A DNA stretch of 10,753 nt from an uncultured Lachnospiraceae bacterium (GCA_905209865.1 CAJLUP010000059.1:1-10753); one strand, 5' to 3'. Positions 1-6,468 are shown, numbered from the stretch's first letter. The notes: generated by a model not told the origin, from the sequence alone. Numbers and translations are program-made.

Positions 1-1
1 A

Positions 2-1129
2 GGAGGTTTTGTCTCCGCTCCGATCCACGCTTCGGTATCTGGAACCGTGAAAGGGATGGAGTATCGATTCAATCCGGCGGGTACAAAAACAGAGTGTATC
101 ATCGTTGAGAACGACGGTGAATATACGGAAATCGATTATCCGGAAGTGAAGCCTTTCTCGGAAATGACGCGGGAAGAAATTATTGAAAAAATCGGAGAGG
201 CAGGGATTGTCGGAATGGGAGGGGCAGGATTCCCTACAAAGGTAAAACTTTCCCCGAAAGAGCCGGAAAAGATAGAATATATTATTGCCAACTGTGCAGA
301 ATGTGAACCATATATTACAGCGGATTACCGTAGAATGTTGGAGAATACGGCAGAACTTGTAAATGGCATGCGTATTGTTCTTTCCCTTTTTCCAAATGCG
401 AAAGGAATCTTTGCTGTAGAAGATAATAAGAAAGACTGCATTGAGAAATTAAAGAAAGAAACACAAGATGAACAAAATATGGAAGTGAAAACGCTCATGA
501 CAAAATATCCGCAGGGAGCAGAGCGCCAGTTGATCTATGCTGTGACCAAACGTGCAATCAATTCTTCGATGCTTCCGGCAGATGCAGGATGTATTGTTGA
601 TAATGTAGAAACATTAATCGGAATCAATACGGCAGTTGCAGAAGGCAAACCGCTTATGGAACGTGTCGTTACTGTAAGTGGTGACGCGATAAATTCGCCT
701 GGCAACTTCAAAGTTCTTCTTGGAACGAATCATATGGAATTAGTTGAAGCTTCGGGAGGATTTTCACAGCAGCCGGAAAAACTGATCTCAGGGGGACCGA
801 TGATGGGATTTGCTATGGTAAGTGCAGAAGCTCCTGTGACAAAAACATCTTCTTCGATTCTTGCGTTTAAGGAAGATATTGTTGCGAAAAGTATGGAGAC
901 AGCCTGCATTAATTGCGCCAGATGTGTTGATGTCTGTGCAAGCCGTATTATACCGTCTCGACTTGCTGATCTGGCTCAAAGACATAACGAAGAAGCGTTT
1001 GTGGCAATGAATGGTCTTGAATGTGTGGAATGTGGTTCGTGCAGTTATGTCTGTCCGGCAAAACGCCCGTTAAAGCAGGCGATCGGCTCGATGAGAAAGA
1101 TCGCGCTTGCAAACAAAAGGAAAAAATGA
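2..1129 (+). CDS. rnfC: Rnf complex subunit C (RnfC/RsxC), 5' partial
   Basis: RnfC is the peripheral cytoplasmic subunit of the Rnf complex. It carries the NADH/FMN site and passes electrons through two [4Fe-4S] clusters. The frame is open to the window edge, and the residues before the GTG at 47 (GGFVSAPIHASVSGT) fit the RnfC N-terminal barrel, so that GTG is internal and roughly 60 residues are missing upstream. Visible landmarks are the glycine-rich motif GMGGAGFPTK (about nt 215-243), the ANCAECEPYITADYR segment (about 289-330), an SLBB-like stretch with SGDAINSPGNFK (about 678-713), and two cluster motifs, CINCARCVDVC (about 904-938) and CVECGSCSYVCP (about 1022-1058). The C-terminus ends in a short lysine-rich tail. 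rnfD follows after 15 nt. The 375 visible residues are consistent with the usual length of about 440. Identification is secure. Confidence 0.97.
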   Translation, partial: GGFVSAPIHASVSGTVKGMEYRFNPAGTKTECIIVENDGEYTEIDYPEVKPFSEMTREEIIEKIGEAGIVGMGGAGFPTKVKLSPKEPEKIEYIIANCAECEPYITADYRRMLENTAELVNGMRIVLSLFPNAKGIFAVEDNKKDCIEKLKKETQDEQNMEVKTLMTKYPQGAERQLIYAVTKRAINSSMLPADAGCIVDNVETLIGINTAVAEGKPLMERVVTVSGDAINSPGNFKVLLGTNHMELVEASGGFSQQPEKLISGGPMMGFAMVSAEAPVTKTSSSILAFKEDIVAKSMETACINCARCVDVCASRIIPSRLADLAQRHNEEAFVAMNGLECVECGSCSYVCPAKRPLKQAIGSMRKIALANKRKK

Positions 1130-1132
1130 GAG

Positions 1133-1138
1133 AGGTGA
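1133..1138 (+). promoter_or_regulatory. RBS fixing the TTG start of rnfD
   Basis: AGGTGA lies 6 nt before TTG at 1145. The nearby ATG at 1150 is in another frame that does not encode RnfD, so the Shine-Dalgarno site and the RnfD-like N-terminus (NVSxSPHIRDK type) together support the TTG start. Confidence 0.7.
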
Positions 1139-1144
1139 GTAAAA

Positions 1145-1453
1145 TTGAATGAGAATTATCATGTATCAGCATCCCCGCATATTCGTGACAAAATAAAAAG
1201 CAGTAACATCATGCTGCTCGTTGTGATTGCGCTGCTTCCGGCAACGGTGTTCGGAATTTGGAATTTCAGACATGAAAATGCGTGGATCTTAGTTGCAGCA
1301 ACAACGGCTGCGGCTGTACTTTCTGAATATATTTATGAAAAAATAATGCATAAGCCGGTTACGATCGGAGATTTCAGCGCAGTTGTGACCGGTCTTCTGC
1401 TCGCTTTGAATCTTCCACCGACACTTCCGTGGTGGATGGGTGTAAAATCGTAG
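1145..1453 (+). CDS. rnfD: RnfD N-terminal fragment
   Basis: This 102-residue reading frame is the N-terminal third of RnfD. It starts at TTG 1145 behind AGGTGA. It shows the typical beginning SASPHIRDKIKSSNIM, a first membrane helix (about residues 22-40), a second (about 46-65), the YIYEKIMHKPVTIGDFSAVVTG segment, and the start of a third helix, LLLALNLPPTLPWWMGV. Homology stops at V100; K101 and S102 are out-of-frame residues before the stop. As it stands the product would have two to three helices and would lack the flavin-attachment threonine. Annotators may call it a truncated RnfD or a pseudogene part. Confidence 0.75.
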   Translation: MNENYHVSASPHIRDKIKSSNIMLLVVIALLPATVFGIWNFRHENAWILVAATTAAAVLSEYIYEKIMHKPVTIGDFSAVVTGLLLALNLPPTLPWWMGVKS

Positions 1454-2061
1454 TAGTAAAACAGCTTTTTGGCGGATTAGGACAGAATTTTATGAACCCG
1501 GCATTGGCGGCAAGGTGCTTTCTGCTGATCTGTTTTACCCAAAAGATGACTTATTTTGTGTATGATGGGGTGACAGGAGCGACTCCTCTTGCAGAGCTGA
1601 AAAGCGGAAATGTTGTCAACACAATGGATATGCTTCTTGGAAATGTGCGAGGTACGATCGGTGAAACGTCAGTGATCGCTATTATGATCGGAGCAATGTT
1701 TTTGATTCTGACCGGGGTGATCGATCTTAGAATTCCGGGATCTTATCTTTTATCATTTGTTGTGTTTATCACAATTTTTGGCGGAAATGGATTTGATCCA
1801 TGGTACATAACTGCTCATCTGTGCGGCGGAGGATTGATGCTTGGAGCTTGGTTTATGGCGACAGATTATGTAACGTCACCGATCACTAGTAAGGGAAAGA
1901 TTCTATATGGTATCTGCATGGGAATCCTGACAGGACTCTTCCGTTTGTTTGGAGCTTCTGCAGAAGGCGTTTCTTATGCGATCATCATCAGTAATCTTTT
2001 AGTTCCGTTGATCGAGAAGATTACTCTTCCGAAACCGTTTGGTAAAGGAGGGGAAAAATAA
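1429..2061 (+). CDS. rnfD: RnfD C-terminal fragment
   Basis: This frame holds the rest of RnfD. Homology begins at I (nt 1447) with IVVVKQLFGGLGQNFMNPALAARC. The first six residues, from GTG 1429, are the shifted reading of the upstream helix. The covalent FMN motif is present as TGAT followed by PL, with the acceptor Thr encoded at 1582-1584, and later helices include the GGGLMLGAWFMATDYVTSP region typical of the family. No Shine-Dalgarno site precedes GTG 1429, and only a weak AGGA lies before ATG 1492, so independent translation would probably be poor unless coupled to the upstream frame. The stop overlaps the rnfG ATG by one base (TAATG). The C-terminal part looks intact, with no further stops. 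Confidence 0.75.
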   Translation: MVDGCKIVVVKQLFGGLGQNFMNPALAARCFLLICFTQKMTYFVYDGVTGATPLAELKSGNVVNTMDMLLGNVRGTIGETSVIAIMIGAMFLILTGVIDLRIPGSYLLSFVVFITIFGGNGFDPWYITAHLCGGGLMLGAWFMATDYVTSPITSKGKILYGICMGILTGLFRLFGASAEGVSYAIIISNLLVPLIEKITLPKPFGKGGEK

Positions 2062-2672
2062 TGAATAAAATTATAAAAAATACATTGATTTTAACTGCAA
2101 TAACAGTTGTTTCCGGTTTTTTGCTTGGCATTGTTTATGATGTCACTAAAGAACCGATCGCTCAGGCGCAAGAGCGCACAAAACAAAAAGCGTTTCAAAC
2201 AGTGCTCTCCGAAGCTTCGGAATTTAAAACATATGAAGCGTTTGATGAAAAAGAAGCAGCTGAAATTTTGAAAGAAAATGGCTATACGGACGATATTACG
2301 GAAGTTGCAGAAGCTGTCGATAAAAACGGAGAGACGATCGGCTATGTGATTAACGTTACATCCCATGAAGGTTATGGCGGCGATATTGAAATCTCTGTAG
2401 GCATCGCCTCGGACGGAACCGTGAAAGGGATCGAGATGTTGTCCATCGGCGAGACCGCAGGTCTTGGAATGAAAGCGAAAGATGCTGAGTTTAAAGATCA
2501 GTTTCGAGATAAAAAAGTAGAAAAATTTTCCTATACAAAAAACGGAGAAAAAGGTGAAGATAAGATCGATGCGATCAGCGGCGCTACAATTACAACAAGC
2601 GCTGTGACGAATGCGGTTGATTCGGCTCTTGTCTATTATCAAACAGAGTTAGGAGGCGCTATCAATGAATAA
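2061..2672 (+). CDS. rnfG: Rnf complex subunit G (RnfG/RsxG), FMN-binding
   Basis: RnfG is a single-pass membrane protein with an extracytoplasmic FMN-binding domain whose flavin is attached to threonine by ApbE. The 203-residue product has one N-terminal membrane helix (about 8-25) and an FMN-binding domain containing the GYGGDIEISVGI strand region, the ETAGLGMKAKD motif, and the attachment motif SGAT at 173-176, making Thr176 the expected FMN acceptor. AAAGGAGG directly precedes ATG 2061, and the gene overlaps the rnfD stop by 1 nt and rnfE by 8 nt, which suggests translational coupling. No apbE is present in the window, so the flavin transferase must be encoded elsewhere. A patch around 2400-2462 uses more C-ending codons than the rest of the gene. 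Confidence 0.97.
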   Translation: MNKIIKNTLILTAITVVSGFLLGIVYDVTKEPIAQAQERTKQKAFQTVLSEASEFKTYEAFDEKEAAEILKENGYTDDITEVAEAVDKNGETIGYVINVTSHEGYGGDIEISVGIASDGTVKGIEMLSIGETAGLGMKAKDAEFKDQFRDKKVEKFSYTKNGEKGEDKIDAISGATITTSAVTNAVDSALVYYQTELGGAINE

Positions 2673-3420
2673 GTGTGCAGAACGTCTTTATAATGGAATT
2701 GTAAAAGAAAATCCTACCTTTGTACTTATGCTTGGAATGTGTCCGACGCTTGCGGTCACAACGTCTGCCATTAATGGAATCGGTATGGGACTTTCTACAA
2801 CAGCGGTGCTCGTTATGTCAAATATGCTGATATCCATGCTTCGGAAAGTGATTCCGGATTCTGTCAGAATGCCGGCTTTTATCGTTGTCGTAGCTTCCTT
2901 TGTTACGATTGTAGATTTCCTTATGGCAGGATTTGTTCCGGGACTTTACAAAGCTCTCGGACTGTATATCCCGCTTATTGTTGTAAACTGTATCATTTTA
3001 GGAAGAGCGGAGAGCTATGCATCGAAAAATCCGGTACTTCCGTCTGTTTTTGACGGAATCGGTATGGGACTTGGATTTACGATCGGACTCACATCAATCG
3101 GTATTGTAAGAGAATTGCTGGGCGCAGGAGAAATCTTTGGTATTCGCGTTATGCCGGAATCTTATGAACCGCTTACAATTTTTGTTCTTGCTCCGGGAGC
3201 ATTCTTTGTTTTGGCATGTTTAGTGGCTCTTCAGAATAAAGTGAAGGCAAATATCGCGAAAAAAGGAAAAGAAGTTCCTGCATCGGCAGGATGCGCGGAC
3301 GGATGCGCCGCTTGTGCAAGCAAAGGAATCTGCGGCGGACATCTTACAGAGACAACTGCAAAACAAGAAGAGATAAAGAAAAAAGAAATAAAAAATGAAA
3401 AAGAAGAGGAGGAGGCATAA
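2665..3420 (+). CDS. rnfE: Rnf complex subunit E (RnfE/RsxE) with cysteine-rich tail
   Basis: RnfE is a six-helix membrane subunit. With RnfA it holds an intramembrane [2Fe-2S] cluster, two cysteines from each subunit. Here these are Cys26 in LGMCPTLAVT and Cys109 in IVVNCIILGRAE. The GIGMGL motif occurs twice (residues 38-43 and 131-136), reflecting the two half-repeats of the fold. The family core ends near residue 195, after the last helix and a lysine-rich cytoplasmic-looking segment. The remaining tail, to residue 251, has four cysteines (210, 214, 217, 223; spacing C-x3-C-x2-C-x5-C) and then a charged Lys/Glu stretch. The function of the tail is unknown to me. Start ATG 2665 has AGGAGG at 2651-2656 and lies inside the end of rnfG. 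The stop abuts the rnfA start with no gap. Confidence 0.97.
   Translation: MNKCAERLYNGIVKENPTFVLMLGMCPTLAVTTSAINGIGMGLSTTAVLVMSNMLISMLRKVIPDSVRMPAFIVVVASFVTIVDFLMAGFVPGLYKALGLYIPLIVVNCIILGRAESYASKNPVLPSVFDGIGMGLGFTIGLTSIGIVRELLGAGEIFGIRVMPESYEPLTIFVLAPGAFFVLACLVALQNKVKANIAKKGKEVPASAGCADGCAACASKGICGGHLTETTAKQEEIKKKEIKNEKEEEEA
2776..2793 (+). repeat. 18-nt direct repeat in rnfE, copy 1
   Basis: GGAATCGGTATGGGACTT is identical at 3055-3072. Both copies encode GIGMGL at equivalent points of the two halves of RnfE. A 14-nt core (TCGGTATGGGACTT) recurs in rnfA at 3833-3846. Confidence 0.9.
3055..3072 (+). repeat. 18-nt direct repeat in rnfE, copy 2
   Basis: Second exact copy of the 2776-2793 sequence, in the same frame and encoding GIGMGL before the fifth helix region of RnfE. 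Confidence 0.9.
3406..3417 (+). promoter_or_regulatory. rnfA RBS embedded in the rnfE 3' end
   Basis: The last codons of rnfE (Glu-Glu-Glu-Glu-Ala) are written GAAGAGGAGGAGGCA, which also forms a strong purine-rich Shine-Dalgarno site 5-10 nt before the rnfA ATG at 3421. The acidic tail and the RBS share the same bases. Confidence 0.65.
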
Positions 3421-4032
3421 ATGCAGGAATTACTTTTAATCGCGGTCGGCGCTGCTTTTGTAAATAATGTTGTCCTCAGCCAGTTCCTCGGAATCTGTCC
3501 GTTTTTAGGGGTTTCTAAAAACGTAAAAACTGCGGCAGGAATGGGCGGAGCTGTTGTATTTGTTATTACGATCGCTTCCTTTGTAACTGGATTGATTTAT
3601 AAATTTATTCTCGGAAATCCGAAAATCTTAGGCGGAGAACTTCAATACTTGAATACGATTGTATTTATTTTGGTCATCGCTGCGCTTGTTCAGTTTGTAG
3701 AGATGTTTTTGAAGAAAATAATGCCTCCGTTATATAATGCGCTTGGTGTGTATCTTCCGCTTATTACAACAAACTGTGCAGTTCTTGGCGTGGCTCTGAC
3801 GAATGTGCAGAATGGATATTATGAAAAAAGTGTCGGTATGGGACTTCTGACCGGAGTTGTGAATGGGTTTGCCACAGCCGCAGGATTTTTTGTCGCAATC
3901 GTTTTGATGGCGGGGATCCGGGAAAAAATTGAACATAATGACGTTCCGGAATCTTTCAAGGGAACCCCGATCGTTCTTGTGACTGCCGGATTGATGGCAA
4001 TCGCATTTTGCGGATTTTCAGGATTAATATAG
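3421..4032 (+). CDS. rnfA: Rnf complex subunit A (RnfA/RsxA)
   Basis: RnfA is the six-helix paralogue of RnfE and lies in the membrane with opposite orientation. The 203-residue product contains the family's opening AFVNNVVLSQFLGICPFLGVSKN and the second half-repeat motif PLITTNCAVLGVAL. Cys26 and Cys119 are the expected RnfA ligands of the shared intramembrane [2Fe-2S] cluster. Hydrophobic segments fall at about 4-24, 39-60, 77-96, 103-123, 138-163 and 184-202. The ATG follows the rnfE stop directly, with the RBS inside rnfE. The stop TAG at 4030-4032 is part of the AGGAGGTG site of rnfB. Nothing is missing or odd in the core. Confidence 0.97.
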   Translation: MQELLLIAVGAAFVNNVVLSQFLGICPFLGVSKNVKTAAGMGGAVVFVITIASFVTGLIYKFILGNPKILGGELQYLNTIVFILVIAALVQFVEMFLKKIMPPLYNALGVYLPLITTNCAVLGVALTNVQNGYYEKSVGMGLLTGVVNGFATAAGFFVAIVLMAGIREKIEHNDVPESFKGTPIVLVTAGLMAIAFCGFSGLI

Positions 4033-4045
4033 GAGGTGCAATAAA

Positions 4046-4852
4046 ATGAATATAACAGCGATTCTTTTAGCTGCCGCGATCGTCGGCGGGGCAGGGTTGT
4101 TTATCGGCATCTTCTTAGGCGTGTCCGGTAAGAAATTTGCTGTTGAAGTTGATGAAAGAGAAGAGGCAATCCTTAATACTTTGCCGGGAAATAACTGTGG
4201 AGGCTGCGGATATGCCGGCTGTTCAGGACTTGCGTCTGCTATCGTTCAGGGAAAGGCAGATGTCGGAGGATGTCCGGTTGGAGGCGCTCCTGTGGCGGAG
4301 AAGATCGGCAAGATCATGGGCGTGGATGCTTCGGCAAATGAGAGGAAAGTTACGTTCGTAAAGTGCGGCGGAACATGTGAAAAAGCAAAAACAGAATATG
4401 AATATTTTGGAATCAAAGACTGTATCATGGCAAGCCAGATGCAGGATGCAGGAGCGAAAGGCTGTTCATATGGATGTCTCGGTTATGGATCCTGCGTAGA
4501 GGCATGTCCGTTTGACGCGATCCATATTGTTGACGGGATTGCGGTAGTTGATAAAGAAGCATGTAAAGCCTGTGGAAAATGTGTGGAAGCCTGTCCGAAG
4601 CATCTGATTGAATTAATTCCGTATAAACAGAAAACATTCGTACAGTGTAACTCTAATGAAAAGGGAAAAGCACTGATGGACGTCTGTCAGGCAGGGTGTA
4701 TCGGATGCCGTCTCTGTGAACGGAATTGTGAAGCTGGAGCGATTACGGTCAATAACTTTTTGGCTCATATTGATGCCGATAAATGTACGAATTGCGGCGT
4801 ATGTGCAGAAAAATGTCCGCGTAAGATCATAACGGTACGTTTTGAAGCATAG
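4046..4852 (+). CDS. rnfB: Rnf complex subunit B (RnfB/RsxB), polyferredoxin
   Basis: RnfB accepts electrons from reduced ferredoxin and feeds the membrane subunits. The 268-residue protein starts with one membrane helix (about 4-26) that anchors it to the cytoplasmic face. It is followed by the Fe-S domain with Cys51, Cys54, Cys59 and Cys76 (NNCGGCGYAGC ... GGCP). The C-terminal half is a bacterial ferredoxin array with four cysteine motifs: CLGYGSCVEACP, CKACGKCVEACP, CIGCRLCERNC and CTNCGVCAEKCP. It ends just after the last motif. AGGAGGTG at 4031-4038 lies 7 nt before ATG 4046, overlapping the rnfA stop. This is the last canonical rnf gene; a 63-nt gap without a convincing terminator follows. 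Confidence 0.97.
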   Translation: MNITAILLAAAIVGGAGLFIGIFLGVSGKKFAVEVDEREEAILNTLPGNNCGGCGYAGCSGLASAIVQGKADVGGCPVGGAPVAEKIGKIMGVDASANERKVTFVKCGGTCEKAKTEYEYFGIKDCIMASQMQDAGAKGCSYGCLGYGSCVEACPFDAIHIVDGIAVVDKEACKACGKCVEACPKHLIELIPYKQKTFVQCNSNEKGKALMDVCQAGCIGCRLCERNCEAGAITVNNFLAHIDADKCTNCGVCAEKCPRKIITVRFEA

Positions 4853-4915
4853 TTGGATCAGGAGACAGAAAGCAAACTGGCGAAGCAGGACTCCGATCGG
4901 GATGTGAGGTAAAAT

Positions 4916-5272
4916 ATGAAGAAAAATGACAAGATTCTTATTGTGGGTGTCCTGCTCATTGCTTTGGCGGCGTTTGGATTTCAATGTCTGCGTCCGGCAG
5001 GTGATGAAGCTAAATTAAAAATTACTGTAGATGGAAAGCTTTTTGGAACGTACCGACTATCTGAGGAAAAGACAGTTAAAGTGAACGACACAAATAAAGT
5101 TTTGATCAAAGACGGAGCTGTCTTCATGGAATGGGCAGATTGCCCGGATCAGATCTGCGTTCGTCATAAGAGGATCAGCCGCAATGGAGAAAGTATCATA
5201 TGCCTTCCGAATAAAGTAGTCCTGTCGATAGAAAGTGAAAAGAAAGGACAGCTTGACGGAATTGCGCAGTAG
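4916..5272 (+). CDS. NusG domain II-containing membrane-anchored protein
   Basis: This 118-residue protein has an N-terminal membrane anchor (about 6-24, LILIVGVLL-type hydrophobic stretch) and a small beta domain of the NusG_II family (PF07009) that should face outside the cytoplasm. It is not the transcription factor NusG; it lacks the NGN and KOW layout. Family landmarks are the KITVDGKLFGTYRL strand, then DCPDQICV with Cys76 and Cys81, and SIICLPNKVVLSI with Cys96. The paired cysteines suggest a redox or disulfide role, but the function is not established. Start ATG 4916 follows GAGGT at short spacing. Cys24 at the helix end does not sit in a good lipobox. Its position directly after rnfB, and the Gx-transporter gene 15 nt downstream, suggest a shared operon and a possible accessory role in Rnf or flavin-linked electron transfer. 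Confidence 0.87.
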   Translation: MKKNDKILIVGVLLIALAAFGFQCLRPAGDEAKLKITVDGKLFGTYRLSEEKTVKVNDTNKVLIKDGAVFMEWADCPDQICVRHKRISRNGESIICLPNKVVLSIESEKKGQLDGIAQ

Positions 5273-5274
5273 AC

Positions 5275-5280
5275 AGGAGA
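5275..5280 (+). promoter_or_regulatory. RBS supporting the TTG start at 5288
   Basis: AGGAGA sits 7 nt before TTG 5288, and no in-frame ATG or GTG occurs close by upstream of the first membrane helix, so TTG is the best start for the Gx-transporter gene. Confidence 0.65.
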
Positions 5281-5287
5281 GAACAGA

Positions 5288-5785
5288 TTGAGAAACAGAG
5301 CTGCATATTTCGGTATATTTACGGCATTAGCATTGATTTTAGGCTATGTAGAGATGCTAATTCCGATTCAGTTTGGAATTCCGGGTGTGAAACTGGGACT
5401 TGCCAATCTCGTCACCATCCTTGTTTTATATAAAATGGGATGGAAAGATGCTCTGCTCTTATCTGTTGTCCGCATTGTATTAGGCGGATTTATATTCAGC
5501 AATCTCTTTGCTGTTTTTTATAGTCTTGCAGGCGGACTTTTGAGTTTGTCAGTCATGGGAATTGTAAAGAAAACGGGAAAATTTTCTGTAGTCGGCGTTA
5601 GTATCTGGGGAGGGATTTTTCATAATATCGGGCAGCTTGCTGTTGCCATGGCTGTTGTTCAAACATACGAAGTGGGATATTATTTCCCGGTTCTTTTAGT
5701 TGCAGGACTTTTGACCGGAATGGTGATTGGAATACTTTCCGGGGAAGTGCTGAAACGAATTAAAAATTTACGGTTGAAGGAATAG
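5288..5785 (+). CDS. Gx transporter family / heptaprenyl diphosphate synthase component I-like membrane protein
   Basis: This 165-residue protein is almost entirely hydrophobic, with about five membrane segments (roughly 7-27, 36-53, 58-85, 103-123, 133-153). It matches the Hpre_diP_synt_I family (PF07456), now often called Gx transporter family and similar in style to ECF S-components. Signature stretches are IPGVKLGLANLVTILVLY, RIVLGGFIFSNLFAVFYSL and GGIFHNIGQLAVA. The old name implies isoprenoid synthesis, but a membrane transport or quinone/flavin-related role fits the sequence better; the substrate is unknown. The start is TTG with AGGAGA upstream. It lies 15 nt after the NusG_II gene and 5 nt before ruvA, so it is almost certainly cotranscribed with both. 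Confidence 0.85.
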   Translation: MRNRAAYFGIFTALALILGYVEMLIPIQFGIPGVKLGLANLVTILVLYKMGWKDALLLSVVRIVLGGFIFSNLFAVFYSLAGGLLSLSVMGIVKKTGKFSVVGVSIWGGIFHNIGQLAVAMAVVQTYEVGYYFPVLLVAGLLTGMVIGILSGEVLKRIKNLRLKE

Positions 5786-5790
5786 AAAAT

Positions 5791-6405
5791 ATGATTTCAT
5801 ATATAAGAGGTGAGCTTGCCGCAGTTGAGGAAGAAAAGGCGGTTGTTGATGTAGGAGGCATTGGATACGCAGTGTTTATGCCCCATCAGGCATTAGCGCT
5901 TTTACCTCCGGCAGGAAATGAAGTCAAACTGCATACCTATTTAAATGTAAGAGAAGATGCTATGCAGCTTTTTGGCTTTTTGACAAGAGATGATCTGGAA
6001 ATCTTTCGTCTTGTGATCGGAGTAAGCGGGATCGGACCGAAAGGAGGTCTGAATATACTGTCTTGTATGTCGCCTGATGATCTGCGATTTGCAATTATGT
6101 CAGGGGATGTGAAAATGATTTCCTCTGCTCCGGGAATCGGGAAAAAAACTGCAGAGAAGTTAATCGTAGAACTTCGGGATAAAGTGGATATTGAAAAGAT
6201 GCTCGATCATGCTGCACATCCTGAAGAAGATAAACGTACAGATTCTCTTCAGGCTGTTTCAAACGAAATACAGTCAGAAGCAGTGCAGGCGCTGGTTGCG
6301 CTGGGATATACGAGCGCAGAAAGTCTCCGCGCAGTGAAAAAGGCATCTGATCAATGCCAAACAGTGGAAGATCTGTTGAAAGAAGCGCTGAAATATCTTT
6401 TCTAA
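5791..6405 (+). CDS. ruvA: Holliday junction branch migration protein RuvA
   Basis: RuvA binds four-way DNA junctions as a tetramer and loads the RuvB motor for branch migration in recombinational repair. The 204-residue product has the N-terminal OB-fold (MISYIRGEL to about residue 62, with the conserved VGGIGYAV and LYLNVREDAMQLFGF-like region). Two helix-hairpin-helix motifs follow, SGIGPKG at 79-85 and PGIGKKTAEKL at 114-124. The C-terminal domain III (about 155-204, ending in DLLKEALKYLF) contacts RuvB. The ATG at 5791 has AAGGA a few bases upstream, and the gap to the previous gene is only 5 nt, so expression may depend on the upstream operon. Length and domains are normal. Confidence 0.97.
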   Translation: MISYIRGELAAVEEEKAVVDVGGIGYAVFMPHQALALLPPAGNEVKLHTYLNVREDAMQLFGFLTRDDLEIFRLVIGVSGIGPKGGLNILSCMSPDDLRFAIMSGDVKMISSAPGIGKKTAEKLIVELRDKVDIEKMLDHAAHPEEDKRTDSLQAVSNEIQSEAVQALVALGYTSAESLRAVKKASDQCQTVEDLLKEALKYLF

Positions 6406-6468
6406 GAGGGAAAAGAAAGGCTGAAAAGGAGACAACAGAAAGAGGCAGAAAGGAACTAATGGACGGTA

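Larger units (their letters stand above)
1145..2061 (+). pseudogene. rnfD: rnfD, disrupted by a frame-changing deletion
   Basis: Taken together, 1145-2061 encodes one RnfD, the membrane subunit that carries a covalent FMN and helps form the electron and ion path. The two halves are in different frames. The first half reads to WWMGV at 1430-1444, then KS and a stop (TAG TAG from 1451). The second half resumes with IVVVKQLFGG from 1447. In E. coli RsxD the same place reads WWMVV-LGTVFA-VIIAKQ, so about six codons (18 nt) are represented here by only 2 nt. A loss of about 16 nt explains both the missing residues and the frame change. This may be a real mutation or a sequence error; the window alone cannot decide. 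The total length of about 305 residues otherwise fits clostridial RnfD. Confidence 0.82.

Noticed and set aside
47..49. GTG as the start of rnfC
   Set aside because: The frame continues upstream to the window edge with RnfC-like residues (APIHASVSGT), so this codon is internal.
1429..1431. GTG as the start of an independent gene
   Set aside because: There is no ribosome binding site, the first residues are out-of-frame readings of the RnfD helix, and homology to RnfD begins only at 1447.
2091..2642. 183-codon open frame on the minus strand opposite rnfG
   Set aside because: The rnfG frame is clearly coding; the antisense product is Cys/Phe-rich without a recognisable motif or RBS, as expected of a shadow.
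4893..4900. CCGATCGG palindrome between rnfB and the NusG_II gene
   Set aside because: Only 8 bp, no loop and no T-run, so neither a terminator nor a convincing operator.
4613..4984. 123-codon minus-strand frame across the rnfB end and NusG_II start
   Set aside because: It overlaps two well-supported genes and shows no family features.
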